From: Pedobacter sp. SYP-B3415 | GTDB taxonomy: Bacteria; Bacteroidota; Bacteroidia; Sphingobacteriales; Sphingobacteriaceae | Direction: 5' to 3' | Assembly: GCF_004138205.1 (NCBI RefSeq) | Contig: NZ_RXNQ01000034.1 | Location: 1-64,000 of the forward strand | DNA: 64,000 nt | Shown: positions 25,033-33,243 of the stretch, in pieces | Layout: each line of letters opens with the position of its first letter | How positions within the stretch are numbered: position 1 is the stretch's first letter | Notes under the pieces: model-generated | What the model was told of the DNA's origin: nothing | The model's database searches: none | What the model saw: the letters and a program-made list of their open reading frames with translations, nothing else | Made by a program: the position numbers and the translations under genes

Positions 25033-25077
25033 CATGAATAAATATTTTGTCGCAACTTGCCGGTCTAAAAAGAGCAC

Positions 25078-25770
25078 ATGAACAGGGTCATTCTCAGCAT
25101 CATATTTTTTCTGTTTTCTGGCACACTGCTCCACGGCCAGGATATCATAACCCGGCGAAACGGCGATTATCTGCGTGGTATCATCAAGGCTTGCGATGCC
25201 TATAACGTAGTCATTGAAGACGAAAGAGGCGGCGAAAAGATATTCAAAATCAAAGATGTCAGGGATTTTTTCTGGAATGGAGACACCTATATCGTGAAGA
25301 CCTTTTTTGATGCAAAGAAACCCGAAGAACGTTTTGCTAAAGTACTTGAATCGGGTGCTGTAAACCTTTACGCCGTTGGCGGAAGCCCGACCGCTCAGCC
25401 TTCCCAGCGCAGTACGGTCAGGGCACGGCCCAATATAGGTGTCGGGATGGGAACCGGCGGCCTGGGAGGCGGCATTGGCGGCAGTATTTCATTCGGCGGC
25501 GGCAGAGGTTCTGCCGACGACCGGCCCCAGCCTGCACCCAAAACCTGGTATTATGTCGAGAAGCCCGGCAAAAACGGTGTTCAGTCTATCCCGTTTGCGA
25601 TTGTAACCCCCGATGCCTACAAACGCGCTGTTAAAGACATCCTGCTGCTAAATCTGGGCGATGACCCGGAAATTGCAGCTCAAATTAACACTTCTGAAGC
25701 CTTTGACCGGAAAGACGTGCTCGCGCTGATCAAAGCGTACAATACAAAGCACCCGTCAAAACAGCCCTAG
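25078..25770 (+). CDS. Secreted protein of unknown function with a glycine-rich centre
   Basis: A 230-residue protein with a signal peptide (about residues 1-21, ending LLHGQ). The N-terminal part 'DIITRRNGDYLRGIIKACDAYNVVIED' looks like the short beta-barrel repeat seen in many Bacteroidota 'RNGDxIxGxV' proteins. Residues 118-142 are glycine-rich (GVGMGTGGLGGGIGG). The C-terminal 75 residues ('WYYVEKPGKNGVQSIPFAIVTPDAYKRAVKDILL') form a separate alpha/beta segment. No function can be assigned. It converges with tag, 18 nt away. Confidence 0.7.
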   Translation: MNRVILSIIFFLFSGTLLHGQDIITRRNGDYLRGIIKACDAYNVVIEDERGGEKIFKIKDVRDFFWNGDTYIVKTFFDAKKPEERFAKVLESGAVNLYAVGGSPTAQPSQRSTVRARPNIGVGMGTGGLGGGIGGSISFGGGRGSADDRPQPAPKTWYYVEKPGKNGVQSIPFAIVTPDAYKRAVKDILLLNLGDDPEIAAQINTSEAFDRKDVLALIKAYNTKHPSKQP

Positions 25771-25788
25771 AGATAAACTGACATCTGC

Positions 25789-26352
25789 CTATCTGCTGAT
25801 ACAGTCAACCAGATGGTCATTTACCATACCGGTCGCCTGCATATGCGCATAGCAAATTGTCGTTCCGAAGAATTTAAAACCACGTTTCTTCATGTCCTTG
25901 CTGATCTGATCAGACAGCGCGGTCCGTGCCGGCACATCACCCATACTTCGTACGTTGTTTAATATGGGTTTCCCGTCAGGCAAAAATCCCCAGATGTATG
26001 CAGAAAAGCTGCCAAATTCTTTTTGAATCCCGATAAAAAGCTGGGCGTTCCGGATTGCCCCGCTAATCTTAAGTTTATTGCGGATGATGCCGGTGTCCTG
26101 CATAAGCCGGGATACATCTTCTTCGTTGAAAGACGCAACTTTAGCAACATCAAAATCTGCAAAAGCCCTGCGGTAGTGCTCACGCCTCCGTAAAATGGTT
26201 ATCCAGCTCAGACCAGCCTGCGCCCCTTCAAGGATCAGAAATTCGAAAAGGGTCTTGTCATCATAAACGGGCTTTCCCCACTCCTCGTCGTGATATTTGA
26301 TGTAAAGCGGGTCTGTTCCGCACCAGGCACATCGTTTCGGGTTTGTTTGCAT
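25789..26352 (-). CDS. tag: DNA-3-methyladenine glycosylase I
   Basis: A 187-residue Tag glycosylase that removes 3-methyladenine from alkylated DNA. The start 'KRCAWCGTDPLYIKYHDEEWG' carries zinc-site Cys and His residues, 'EGAQAGLSWITILRRREHYRRAF' is the family core, and the C-terminal 'CYAHMQATGMVNDHLVDC' supplies the remaining zinc ligands (His, Cys). Last gene of a minus-strand run from trmB at 27723: trmB, alkyltransferase-like protein, AhpD-like protein, tag. Confidence 0.96.
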   Translation of the reverse strand: MQTNPKRCAWCGTDPLYIKYHDEEWGKPVYDDKTLFEFLILEGAQAGLSWITILRRREHYRRAFADFDVAKVASFNEEDVSRLMQDTGIIRNKLKISGAIRNAQLFIGIQKEFGSFSAYIWGFLPDGKPILNNVRSMGDVPARTALSDQISKDMKKRGFKFFGTTICYAHMQATGMVNDHLVDCISR

Positions 26353-26368
26353 CGGGATGATTATGTGG

Positions 26369-26719
26369 TTATGCTTCTTGTTCGGTCAGCTCTTCCCAGA
26401 ATTCGAGCGCCCGGCGGTAATGCGGGATCACGATTGAACCGCCCACAAGGTTGGCTATCATAAAGATTTCGTTCATTTCATCTGTGTTCACGCCTTCCTC
26501 ATAACATTTTTGCAGGTGATATTTGATGCAATCATCGCAGCGCAGCACCATTGAAGCGACCAGGCCAAGCATTTCTTTTGTTTTAACATCCAGTGCTCCT
26601 GCGGCGTAACTCGTTGTATCGAGAGCAAAGAAGCGCTTGATGTTTGTGTTTGCCGTTTCCATAACGCGCTCGTTCATGCGGCTGCGGTAACTGTTAAAGT
26701 CGTCCTGTAATTTTCCCAT
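26369..26719 (-). CDS. Carboxymuconolactone decarboxylase / AhpD-like protein
   Basis: A 116-residue all-helical protein of the CMD/AhpD family. 'LRCDDCIKYHLQKCYEEG' contains the AhpD-type CxxC followed by His, which suggests a thiol peroxidase or disulfide role rather than lactone decarboxylation. It lies 5 nt after the alkyltransferase-like gene and 16 nt before tag, so all are probably one operon for alkyl or oxidative damage. Confidence 0.87.
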   Translation of the reverse strand: MGKLQDDFNSYRSRMNERVMETANTNIKRFFALDTTSYAAGALDVKTKEMLGLVASMVLRCDDCIKYHLQKCYEEGVNTDEMNEIFMIANLVGGSIVIPHYRRALEFWEELTEQEA

Positions 26720-26724
26720 ATGTG

Positions 26725-27051
26725 TTAAAGTTCTTCCCGGGGATCCCAGTGAATGTTTCTAAAATCTACCACTTTGTTATCTTTTACCTGAACCCCTTCG
26801 GCAGCCAGTCGTTCTTCCATCGCCTCCGGCGGATCAAAATGAAACTTACCGGTCAGAAGTCCGCTGCTGTTTACCACGCGATGTGCCGGGACCGCCGGAT
26901 AAGCCGTGCCGGCGTGGCGCATGGCGTAACCAACCATGCGGGCTGTTCCACCTGCACCGATGCTTTTAGCTATGGCGCCGTAAGAGCTAACGCGTCCGGC
27001 CGGGATCAGGCGCACCAGCTCATAAACCATTTCGTAAAAATTAGTTTCCAT
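26725..27051 (-). CDS. Alkyltransferase-like protein (MGMT family lacking the catalytic cysteine)
   Basis: A 108-residue protein with the DNA-binding C-terminal domain of O6-alkylguanine-DNA alkyltransferase: 'YELVRLIPAGRVSSYGAIAKSIG', the arginine finger region 'GTARMVGYAM' and the active-site motif. That motif reads 'VPAHRVV' instead of PCHRV, with Ala56 in place of the alkyl-accepting Cys. It therefore belongs to the alkyltransferase-like (ATL) group, which binds alkylated guanine and hands it to nucleotide excision repair instead of removing the alkyl group. Its place beside tag supports a role in alkylation damage. Confidence 0.9.
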   Translation of the reverse strand: METNFYEMVYELVRLIPAGRVSSYGAIAKSIGAGGTARMVGYAMRHAGTAYPAVPAHRVVNSSGLLTGKFHFDPPEAMEERLAAEGVQVKDNKVVDFRNIHWDPREEL

Positions 27052-27072
27052 AGCAACGCTGCAGGGTCCGCC

Positions 27073-27723
27073 TCAGGCGAAAGCAAACTCAATATAGTTG
27101 ATATTCTTGTCGCTTTTCAGATAAATCTTTTCATAATGCGTTTTGATAGACAGGACTTCATCAACAAACTCAGACGCATATAATGCATCCGTTTTGCGCT
27201 TGCACACCAGCCCCAGTTCATCGACCTTTGCGCAGGTATACGCATATAAACCGTCATTGTCTGTTTTAAGATGCACACTGCCGCCATCTGCTAGAATTTC
27301 CTTGTACCGGTTTAAAAATGCCGGAAAAGTGAGCCGCTTTTTCTCGCGCTTATCCTGCGGCTGCGGATCGGGGAAAGTAATCCAGATCTCTGCAATCTCG
27401 CCTTTCGCAAAATAGTCAAGAATGTGGTCAATCTGGATACGCAAAAATGCAACGTTACTTATGCCTTCTTCCAATCCTGTCTTTGCGCCACGCCAGATGC
27501 GGTTCCCTTTGTAGTCTATACCGATAAAATTTTTGTCAGGAAACATGCGCGCAAGGTTTACTGAATATTCACCCTTGCCGCAGGCCAGCTCCAGTACTAC
27601 CGGATTACTATTTTTGAAATGCTGTTCGGCCCACTTTCCCTTTAGCGGTTTTGCCTGATCCAGCTGGTACACATTCGCAAACGTTTCTATCTCCGCGAAT
27701 CTTCTTAATTTGTCTTTGCCCAC
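27073..27723 (-). CDS. trmB: tRNA (guanine-46-N7)-methyltransferase
   Basis: A 216-residue SAM-dependent methyltransferase that makes m7G46 in tRNA variable loops. It has the SAM site 'VVLELACGKGEYSVNLA', 'NFIGIDYKGNRIWRGAK', the catalytic region 'EIWITFPDPQPQDKREKKRLT' and 'LKTDNDGLYAYT'. I start it at GTG 27723 (V/M-GKDKLRRF), as most relatives begin there. An upstream GTG at 27744 is in frame, but it overlaps the promoter box TATTTTTG (27744-27751), so it would lie upstream of the transcript start. Confidence 0.93.
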   Translation of the reverse strand: MGKDKLRRFAEIETFANVYQLDQAKPLKGKWAEQHFKNSNPVVLELACGKGEYSVNLARMFPDKNFIGIDYKGNRIWRGAKTGLEEGISNVAFLRIQIDHILDYFAKGEIAEIWITFPDPQPQDKREKKRLTFPAFLNRYKEILADGGSVHLKTDNDGLYAYTCAKVDELGLVCKRKTDALYASEFVDEVLSIKTHYEKIYLKSDKNINYIEFAFA

Positions 27724-27743
27724 TGATTTTTTTGTAAAACGCA

Positions 27744-27751
27744 CAAAAATA
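27744..27751 (-). promoter_or_regulatory. -7 promoter box of the trmB-tag operon (TATTTTTG)
   Basis: Exact TAnnTTTG match on the minus strand; it argues for the trmB start at 27723 rather than 27744. Confidence 0.5.
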
Positions 27752-27878
27752 CAATTTATCCCGTGTGGGTGTGGTTAAAAAAAGCCGGACCAATGTCCCG
27801 CTCATTAAAATCCCTGACATGTTCACCAACGCACTGATAAATACCTATTTCGGGGTATCGGGTTAAATCATTTTTGAC

Positions 27879-27886
27879 TATTTTTG
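27879..27886 (+). promoter_or_regulatory. -7 promoter box of fcl (TATTTTTG)
   Basis: Exact TAnnTTTG match 22 nt before the TTG start of fcl. Confidence 0.5.
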
Positions 27887-27908
27887 CGCTGAATTTAAGA
27901 AACAGACT

Positions 27909-28847
27909 TTGGAACAGAACGCAAAAATATTTATCGCCGGACACCGCGGAATGGTTGGCTCAGCGATATACCGTAAACTTGAAAAAGAAGGCTTTACAAA
28001 CCTGATCGTACGTACATCGGCTGAGCTGGACTTACGCAGCCAGACCGCGGTTGCAGCCTTCTTTGAAGCTGAAAAACCGGACTATGTATTTCTTGCGGCA
28101 GCAAAAGTTGGCGGTATCGTAGCCAATAATACCTACCGTGCCGACTTCCTGTATGAAAACCTGGCTATTCAGAACAACGTCATACACCAGTCTTATCTGA
28201 ATGGCGTAAAAAAACTGATGTTCCTGGGTTCCAGCTGCATCTATCCGAAACTTGCGCCTCAACCCCTGAAAGAAGAGTACCTTTTGACAGGCCTGCTGGA
28301 AAACACCAACGAACCGTATGCGATTGCGAAGATTGCCGGTATTAAAATGTGCGATGCGTACCGCGATCAGTATGGCTGCAATTTCATCTCAGTTATGCCG
28401 ACTAACCTGTACGGCTATAACGACAATTACCATCCTAAAAATTCGCACGTACTGCCTGCGCTCATCAGAAAATTCCACGAAGCCAAAAATAACGGGGATA
28501 AAACCGTTACCATCTGGGGAACAGGATCGCCGAAAAGAGAGTTCCTTTTTGCAGACGATCTTGCCGATGCCTGTTTTTACCTGATGCAAACCTACAACGA
28601 GCCAAACCTGATCAATATTGGAACCGGTGAGGACCTCAGCATCAAGGAGCTTGCCCTGCTTATTAAAGACATCATAGGCTTTGAAGGCGAACTGGTATTT
28701 GATGAAACCAAGCCCGATGGCACCCCACGCAAACTCATGGATGTTTCAAAACTCCATGCACAAGGCTGGAAACACCAGGTTGAACTGCCTGAAGGAATAA
28801 AACTTGCCTACGAAGATTTCCTCAGCAAAAACGGTTCACAATTTTAA
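27909..28847 (+). CDS. fcl: GDP-L-fucose synthase
   Basis: A 312-residue short-chain dehydrogenase/epimerase converting GDP-4-keto-6-deoxymannose to GDP-L-fucose for surface glycans. The NADP-binding Rossmann motif is '[18 protein letters not shown]' (GxxGxxG). The catalytic Ser is in '[10 protein letters not shown]', and the Tyr-x3-Lys is '[11 protein letters not shown]'. The start is TTG (TTG-GAA-CAG-AAC); relatives start at exactly this point. The partner gene gmd is not in the window. A terminator follows. Confidence 0.95.
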   Translation: MEQNAKIFIAGHRGMVGSAIYRKLEKEGFTNLIVRTSAELDLRSQTAVAAFFEAEKPDYVFLAAAKVGGIVANNTYRADFLYENLAIQNNVIHQSYLNGVKKLMFLGSSCIYPKLAPQPLKEEYLLTGLLENTNEPYAIAKIAGIKMCDAYRDQYGCNFISVMPTNLYGYNDNYHPKNSHVLPALIRKFHEAKNNGDKTVTIWGTGSPKREFLFADDLADACFYLMQTYNEPNLINIGTGEDLSIKELALLIKDIIGFEGELVFDETKPDGTPRKLMDVSKLHAQGWKHQVELPEGIKLAYEDFLSKNGSQF

Positions 28848-28864
28848 AAGAAATTTAGCTATAG

Positions 28865-28894
28865 AGCCCGAACAACGTTCCGGGCTTTTTTTTT
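28865..28894 (+). terminator. Rho-independent terminator of fcl
   Basis: AGCCCG pairs with CGGGCT (28865-28870 with 28881-28886), extended by AAC/GTT, followed by a run of nine T. Confidence 0.85.
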
Positions 28895-28922
28895 CGGCAA
28901 TTACAGATAAAGTTTTTATTTA

Positions 28923-28942
28923 TACATTTGTTTATAACAAAT
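28923..28942 (+). promoter_or_regulatory. oxyR promoter box (TACATTTG) overlapped by a dyad
   Basis: TACATTTG (28923-28930) is an exact -7 box. Overlapping it, ATTTGTT-TAT-AACAAAT (28926-28942) is a perfect 7-bp inverted repeat just before the ATG at 28956. LysR-type regulators often bind such dyads over their own promoters, so autoregulation is likely but inferred. Confidence 0.55.
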
Positions 28943-28955
28943 AGACAACTGCTAT

Positions 28956-29888
28956 ATGACACTTGTTCAGCTTGAATATGCCGTTGCAGTAGATACCTAC
29001 CGGAGTTTTGTTACCGCCGCAGAAAAATGTTTTGTTACCCAGCCAACGCTGAGTATGCAGGTGCAAAAACTGGAAGAACTGCTCAATGTTAAGATTTTTG
29101 ACCGCAGTAAGCAACCGGTAACGCCCACAGAAATTGGCATTCAGATTCTTGAACAGGCGCGTATTGTACTGCAGGAAAGCGGAAAAATTAAGGAGCTGAT
29201 CAGCAGCCAGCAGCAGGAGATCAGCGGTGAACTGAGGCTGGGGGTAATCCCAACCGTGGCTCCATACCTGCTGCCCGGCGTTATATCTGCAATGATGAAA
29301 AATTTTCCGGGTCTTAAACTGCTTATCTGGGAGTATACGACTGAGGATATTGTGCATCATCTGAAAACCGGCGTGCTTGATTGTGGTATACTGGCTACCC
29401 CGCTAACTGATCCAAATATTCTTGAGTACCCGGTGTTTTATGAAAACTTTGTGAGTTATATCAGCAAGAACAGTAAATTGTTCAAGAAGAAAACACTTGA
29501 TCCGGATGATCTTCAGCAGGAAAATGTCTGGCTTTTAAACGAAGGGCATTGCATGCGTGAGCAGGTGCTGAACATTTGCCGTACTACAAAAAACAACAGG
29601 CTGCAGGGCCTTGAGTATAACACGGGAAGTGTAGAGACATTAATCAGAATGGTAGACCTTAATGATGGTGCGACGTTGCTTCCTGAACTGGCTCTGGCTG
29701 AGCTGAACAGCAAACAGCTGAATAAGATCAGGCATTTCAAAACGCCTGAACCGGTGAGGGAAATCAGCCTGGTGACCCACAAAAATTTCATCAAGAAAAG
29801 AATGCTTCAGGCGCTTAAAGATGAGATCACAAATGCGATCCCGAAAGAGATGAAGACCAAAAAGAAGAAGGAAGTAATTGCTATCTAG
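28956..29888 (+). CDS. oxyR: LysR-type peroxide sensor, OxyR
   Basis: A 310-residue LysR-family activator. The winged helix-turn-helix is at residues 1-60 ('LEYAVAVDTYRSFVTAAEKC', 'VTQPTLSMQVQKLEELL'). The sensor domain carries 'NEGHCMREQVLNICRT' with Cys199 and Cys208, the same positions and spacing as the peroxide-reactive pair of E. coli OxyR. Oxidation to a disulfide switches on peroxide-defence genes. The C-terminal tail is lysine-rich (MKTKKKKEVIAI). It lies about 0.6 kb from the Mn-type superoxide dismutase gene with one gene between. Confidence 0.93.
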   Translation: MTLVQLEYAVAVDTYRSFVTAAEKCFVTQPTLSMQVQKLEELLNVKIFDRSKQPVTPTEIGIQILEQARIVLQESGKIKELISSQQQEISGELRLGVIPTVAPYLLPGVISAMMKNFPGLKLLIWEYTTEDIVHHLKTGVLDCGILATPLTDPNILEYPVFYENFVSYISKNSKLFKKKTLDPDDLQQENVWLLNEGHCMREQVLNICRTTKNNRLQGLEYNTGSVETLIRMVDLNDGATLLPELALAELNSKQLNKIRHFKTPEPVREISLVTHKNFIKKRMLQALKDEITNAIPKEMKTKKKKEVIAI

Positions 29889-29892
29889 GCGG

Positions 29893-30330
29893 CTACTGAA
29901 GTTTTAATGCTTCAACGCCATCAACAACCTCGTCATCCTCATTATTTTTTTTGCCTTTTTTCTTCTTTTTTTCCGGGCCGCTTCTTTTTTCAAGTACCCA
30001 GGCATCATATTCTTTTTGCTGCTCGGGCTTTAACACGGCCTTGATGTTGCGGCTGGCGTCTTCCTGAATTTTGTAATACCTGTCCATCAGCATTTCGCGG
30101 GTAGCACCGCTTTGCTGCATTTTCATAAGCCCTTGTTCGTCTTTCGCCTGACTAAGCACATAGGTAGAAATGACGGTTTTTTGCGTCGGGTTTAACTTCA
30201 GCTTTTTCTCCAGCTCGTCCAGGTTCTTCTTTGCAATCTCTTCGGCCGTAGGCATCTTGGGTTGCTGTTGCGCATAGGCACCGCTAGCAATGGCGATGAA
30301 CAGCAGAAACAGAATTAAGATCTTCTTCAT
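29893..30330 (-). CDS. Small secreted helical protein (Spy/CpxP-like)
   Basis: A 145-residue protein with a signal peptide (MKKILILFLLFIAIASGAYAQ, cleaved near residue 20). The mature part is helical and charged with two 'L(N/K)PxQ' motifs ('LNPTQKTVISTY', 'LKPEQQKEYDAW') like the LTxxQ repeats of Spy/CpxP chaperones, then a Lys/Asp-rich tail. The start at 30330 is set by the signal peptide; an in-frame extension to 30438 runs through the sodA terminator and is unlikely. It converges with oxyR. Confidence 0.7.
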   Translation of the reverse strand: MKKILILFLLFIAIASGAYAQQQPKMPTAEEIAKKNLDELEKKLKLNPTQKTVISTYVLSQAKDEQGLMKMQQSGATREMLMDRYYKIQEDASRNIKAVLKPEQQKEYDAWVLEKRSGPEKKKKKGKKNNEDDEVVDGVEALKLQ

Positions 30331-30426
30331 TTTCAATCGTCTGAGACCAAAGCCAAAACGCGCAGTGGTCAGTTCGTTTGCTAAGATAGGCATACGCGCG
30401 TGAACCGCAAAACTGCTATAAACAAA

Positions 30427-30456
30427 GAAGCCCTGCAACCAGGGTTGCAGGGCTTC
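30427..30456 (-). terminator. Rho-independent terminator of sodA
   Basis: A perfect 14-bp stem (GAAGCCCTGCAACC / GGTTGCAGGGCTTC) with a 2-nt centre is followed on the minus strand by TTTGTTT. It lies 24 nt past the sodA stop. Confidence 0.8.
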
Positions 30457-30479
30457 TGATTGATGCCTGATAATTAAGC

Positions 30480-31088
30480 TTAAAGTGCTTTTTTATACAG
30501 TTCTGAAACGGCATCCCAGTTTATTACGTTCCAGATCGCAGCCAGGTAATCAGGGCGTTTGTTCTGGTATTTCAGGTAATAAGCATGTTCCCAAACATCA
30601 ATACCAAGGATTGGTGTACCTTTTACTTCAGCAACATCCATAAGCGGGTTGTCCTGATTTGGCGTTGATGACACAACCAGTTTCTTGTCGGCGCCGACAG
30701 AAAGCCAGGCCCAGCCAGAACCGAAACGGGTCGCTCCGGCTTCAGAAATTTTTGTCTTCAACGCATCAAAAGAACCGAAAGTTTCATCAATCGCTTTCGC
30801 CAGGTCGCCGCTTGGCGTACCGCCTTTATTCGGACCTAAAATATTCCAGAACAAAGAGTGATTATAGTGACCGCCGCCGTTGTTGCGTACAGCTGCGGGA
30901 TGCTTCGAGATATTTTTAATCAGGTCTTCGATACTTGAATTCGCCTCAGGTTTACCTTCAAGCGCCTTGTTCAGGTTGGTCACATAAGCCTGGTGGTGTT
31001 TGCCATGGTGAATTTCCATGGTTGCTTTATCGATGTGTGGTTCGAGCGCATCGGTTGCGTATGGTAACGCAGGTAATTCAAAAGCCAT
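30480..31088 (-). CDS. sodA: Superoxide dismutase, Mn type (Fe/Mn family)
   Basis: A 202-residue cytoplasmic dismutase converting superoxide to peroxide and oxygen. Metal ligands are His in '[11 protein letters not shown]', His in '[11 protein letters not shown]', and '[13 protein letters not shown]' (Asp and His). 'NNGGGH' and Gln in '[11 protein letters not shown]' are typical of Mn rather than Fe enzymes. Full length. The promoter box TATATTTG (31124-31131, minus) is about 36 nt upstream. Proximity to oxyR suggests a small oxidative stress cluster. Confidence 0.96.
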   Translation of the reverse strand: MAFELPALPYATDALEPHIDKATMEIHHGKHHQAYVTNLNKALEGKPEANSSIEDLIKNISKHPAAVRNNGGGHYNHSLFWNILGPNKGGTPSGDLAKAIDETFGSFDALKTKISEAGATRFGSGWAWLSVGADKKLVVSSTPNQDNPLMDVAEVKGTPILGIDVWEHAYYLKYQNKRPDYLAAIWNVINWDAVSELYKKAL

Positions 31089-31123
31089 ATGATTTAATTT
31101 TTAGGATTTAAAAAATTTCTGAA

Positions 31124-31131
31124 CAAATATA
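31124..31131 (-). promoter_or_regulatory. -7 promoter box of sodA (TATATTTG)
   Basis: Exact TAnnTTTG match on the minus strand, about 36 nt upstream of the sodA ATG. Confidence 0.5.
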
Positions 31132-31169
31132 ACATTCCCTCCTGCAGTTTTGTTCAATACTTTGTCATG

Positions 31170-31643
31170 TTAGTCCCGCCGGCTTGCAAAAAAACGCTTC
31201 ATCAGCCCGGCACATTCCACAGCCCTCACACCTCCCTGAAGTTTAGTTTTCGGGTGCAGGATGGATCCGCCTTTGGAAAGAAATCCGCGCTTTTCTTCAC
31301 GTGCCCCGTAGACGATCCGCCCGATTTGCATCCAGTAACTGGCACCGGCACACATGACGCATGGCTCAATGGTAACATACAGGGTACAATCTTTCAGATA
31401 CTTACCGCCGAGTGTCTGGGCTGCTGCTGTAAAGGCCTGCATTTCGGCATGTGCGGTAACATCATTAAGCCGCTCGGTCAGGTTGTGTCCACGGCCTACA
31501 ATGCGGTTCCTGCAAACCACGATTGCACCGATAGGAATTTCTTCAAGGCTGTATGCAAGCTCAGCTTCACGAAGTGCATGCCCCATGTAAAAGTCATCCT
31601 GCTGCGGCTGTGGCTCTTCCTCTTCAAAACTGAAAAAACTCAT
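31170..31643 (-). CDS. tadA: tRNA-specific adenosine deaminase (tadA-like nucleoside deaminase)
   Basis: A 157-residue zinc deaminase. The active site HAE is 'VTAHAEMQAF' and PCxxC is 'IEPCVMCAGA'. In TadA this converts A34 to inosine in tRNA-Arg(ACG). The size and the 'MGHALREAELAYSLEEIPIGAIVV' start fit TadA; a guanine deaminase is less likely. It follows the CsaA-like gene by 4 nt, so they are probably one transcript. Confidence 0.9.
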   Translation of the reverse strand: MSFFSFEEEEPQPQQDDFYMGHALREAELAYSLEEIPIGAIVVCRNRIVGRGHNLTERLNDVTAHAEMQAFTAAAQTLGGKYLKDCTLYVTIEPCVMCAGASYWMQIGRIVYGAREEKRGFLSKGGSILHPKTKLQGGVRAVECAGLMKRFFASRRD

Positions 31644-31647
31644 AAAC

Positions 31648-31983
31648 TTATTTTAAACGGCTTCCATTTGGTACCGGGCGTTCAACAGTCGTGATCACAA
31701 TTGCGCCGCTTTCATCTTCAAAACCGGTAACCAGAAACTTAGAAAAGAACTTGCCTATCTGTTTTTTCGGAAAGTTAACGACGCCTACGATCTGTCTGCC
31801 GATCAGTGATGCCGGTTCATATAAAGCCGTAATCTGGGCGCTGCTTGTCATGACACCGAACGGCCCGAAATCTACCTGCAATTTGTAAGCAGGTTTTCTT
31901 GCCTCAGGAAAAGCAAGTACGCCGATAACCGTCCCGGCTCTCAGTTCAACCTTTTCAAAATCGTTCCAGCTAATCTCATCCAT
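31648..31983 (-). CDS. CsaA-like tRNA-binding domain protein
   Basis: A 111-residue single-domain protein with the tRNA-binding OB fold seen in CsaA and MetRS C-termini: '[14 protein letters not shown]', '[14 protein letters not shown]', '[10 protein letters not shown]', '[11 protein letters not shown]'. It may act as a secretion-related chaperone or a tRNA-binding cofactor. I start it at ATG 31983 (MDEISWND), as in relatives. An upstream ATG at 32013 is in frame, but the promoter box TAAGTTTG (32002-32009, minus) lies downstream of it. Confidence 0.88.
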   Translation of the reverse strand: MDEISWNDFEKVELRAGTVIGVLAFPEARKPAYKLQVDFGPFGVMTSSAQITALYEPASLIGRQIVGVVNFPKKQIGKFFSKFLVTGFEDESGAIVITTVERPVPNGSRLK

Positions 31984-32001
31984 GATCATGATCTTATGGC
32001 T

Positions 32002-32009
32002 CAAACTTA
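32002..32009 (-). promoter_or_regulatory. -7 promoter box of the CsaA-like/tadA unit (TAAGTTTG)
   Basis: Exact TAnnTTTG match on the minus strand, 18 nt upstream of the chosen start. Confidence 0.45.
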
Positions 32010-32046
32010 GCATTTATAGCCCGAAACATCGGTCTGTTTTTTTATT

Positions 32047-32054
32047 TACCTTTG
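32047..32054 (+). promoter_or_regulatory. -7 promoter box (TACCTTTG), 4 nt before the ATG at 32059
   Basis: Exact TAnnTTTG match with a 4-nt gap to the start codon of the methyltransferase, suggesting a leaderless transcript. Confidence 0.5.
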
Positions 32055-32058
32055 CGGG

Positions 32059-33243
32059 ATGGTTGAGGTAATTCTGAAGAAAGGCAAAGAAAAAGCTGCT
32101 ATACAGCGACATCCCTGGGTATTTTCCGGTGCGGTAGAAAAGATCAAAGGCAGTCCGGAAGACGGCGATGTAATTCGCCTTGTCGCATTCGACAAGGAGT
32201 TTCTTGGCTACGGATTTTTCAACAGCCGTTCCCGCATTGCCGTTCGGCTTATGGAATGGAATGAAGAACGCCAGATTGATGACACCTGGTTTGAAAGCCG
32301 CGTTGCACAGGCAGTTTCCGCGCGTCGCAGCCTGCTGAACGATCAGACTGACACCTGCCGCATTGTTTTCAGCGAAGCTGATTTTTTACCCGGACTTATC
32401 GTTGACAAATACGGCGATTTTCTTTCCCTGCAGATACTGAGTGCCGGAATGGAGAAAAAAAAATCCCTCCTCATCAATATTCTGGTAAAGGAGCTGCAGC
32501 CAAAGGGCATCTTCGACAAAAGCGATGCCTCGGCCCGTGAGCATGAAGGGCTCTCAGCCGGTACGGGTCTGCTGTGGGGCGCGCAGCCACCCGAATTTTT
32601 ACCTGTAAAGGAAAACGGCATCGTTTACCACGTAAACATTGCTGAAGGACAGAAATCGGGCTTTTACTGCGACCAGCGCGAGAACCGCCTGCTGCTTTCG
32701 GGTTATGCAAAAGACAAAGATGTGCTCGATTGTTTTTCTTACAGCGGCGGCTTCAGCCTGAACAGCCTGAAACAGGGCGCTGCCCGGGTAACCAGTGTAG
32801 ACAGTTCAGCGCTGGCCATCGAAACCCTGCGTCAGAATGTCCAATTAAATAACCTGGACCTGTCGAGGTCAGAATCCATCCAATCTGATGTCAATAAACA
32901 ACTGCGTGCTTTTCGCGACGCAGGCCGTACCTTCGATATCATCGTGCTCGATCCGCCAAAATACGCGCCGTCGCGTTCTGCTTTAGACCGGGCCGCCAGG
33001 GCTTACAAAGACCTGAACCGGCTTGGCATGCTGCTGCTGAATCAGGGCGGGCTACTGGCTACGTTTTCCTGTTCAGGCGCTGTAGACATTGAGACATTTA
33101 AACAAATCATTGCCTGGGCTGCCCTTGATGCAGGAAAAGAGGTGCAGGTCATCAGACAATTTACGCAGCCGGAAGATCACCCGGTTAGGCTATCCTTCCC
33201 CGAAGGAGAGTACCTGAAGGGCCTGCTGGTCAGGGTCCTCTAA
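32059..33243 (+). CDS. Class I SAM-dependent rRNA methyltransferase (RlmI-like)
   Basis: A 394-residue methyltransferase. An N-terminal PUA domain (residues 1-80, 'VILKKGKEKAAIQRHPWVFSGAVEKI') is followed by a central domain and a Rossmann methyltransferase domain (about 195-380) with 'GFYCDQRENRLLL', 'VLDCFSYSGGFSLNSL' (SAM site) and 'DIIVLDPPKYAPSRS' (catalytic DPPK). 'TFSCSGAV' near the end is also typical. RlmI makes m5C1962 in 23S rRNA; the family fit is good, the exact site is inferred. It converges with the small membrane gene, overlapping 4 bp. Confidence 0.92.
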   Translation: MVEVILKKGKEKAAIQRHPWVFSGAVEKIKGSPEDGDVIRLVAFDKEFLGYGFFNSRSRIAVRLMEWNEERQIDDTWFESRVAQAVSARRSLLNDQTDTCRIVFSEADFLPGLIVDKYGDFLSLQILSAGMEKKKSLLINILVKELQPKGIFDKSDASAREHEGLSAGTGLLWGAQPPEFLPVKENGIVYHVNIAEGQKSGFYCDQRENRLLLSGYAKDKDVLDCFSYSGGFSLNSLKQGAARVTSVDSSALAIETLRQNVQLNNLDLSRSESIQSDVNKQLRAFRDAGRTFDIIVLDPPKYAPSRSALDRAARAYKDLNRLGMLLLNQGGLLATFSCSGAVDIETFKQIIAWAALDAGKEVQVIRQFTQPEDHPVRLSFPEGEYLKGLLVRVL

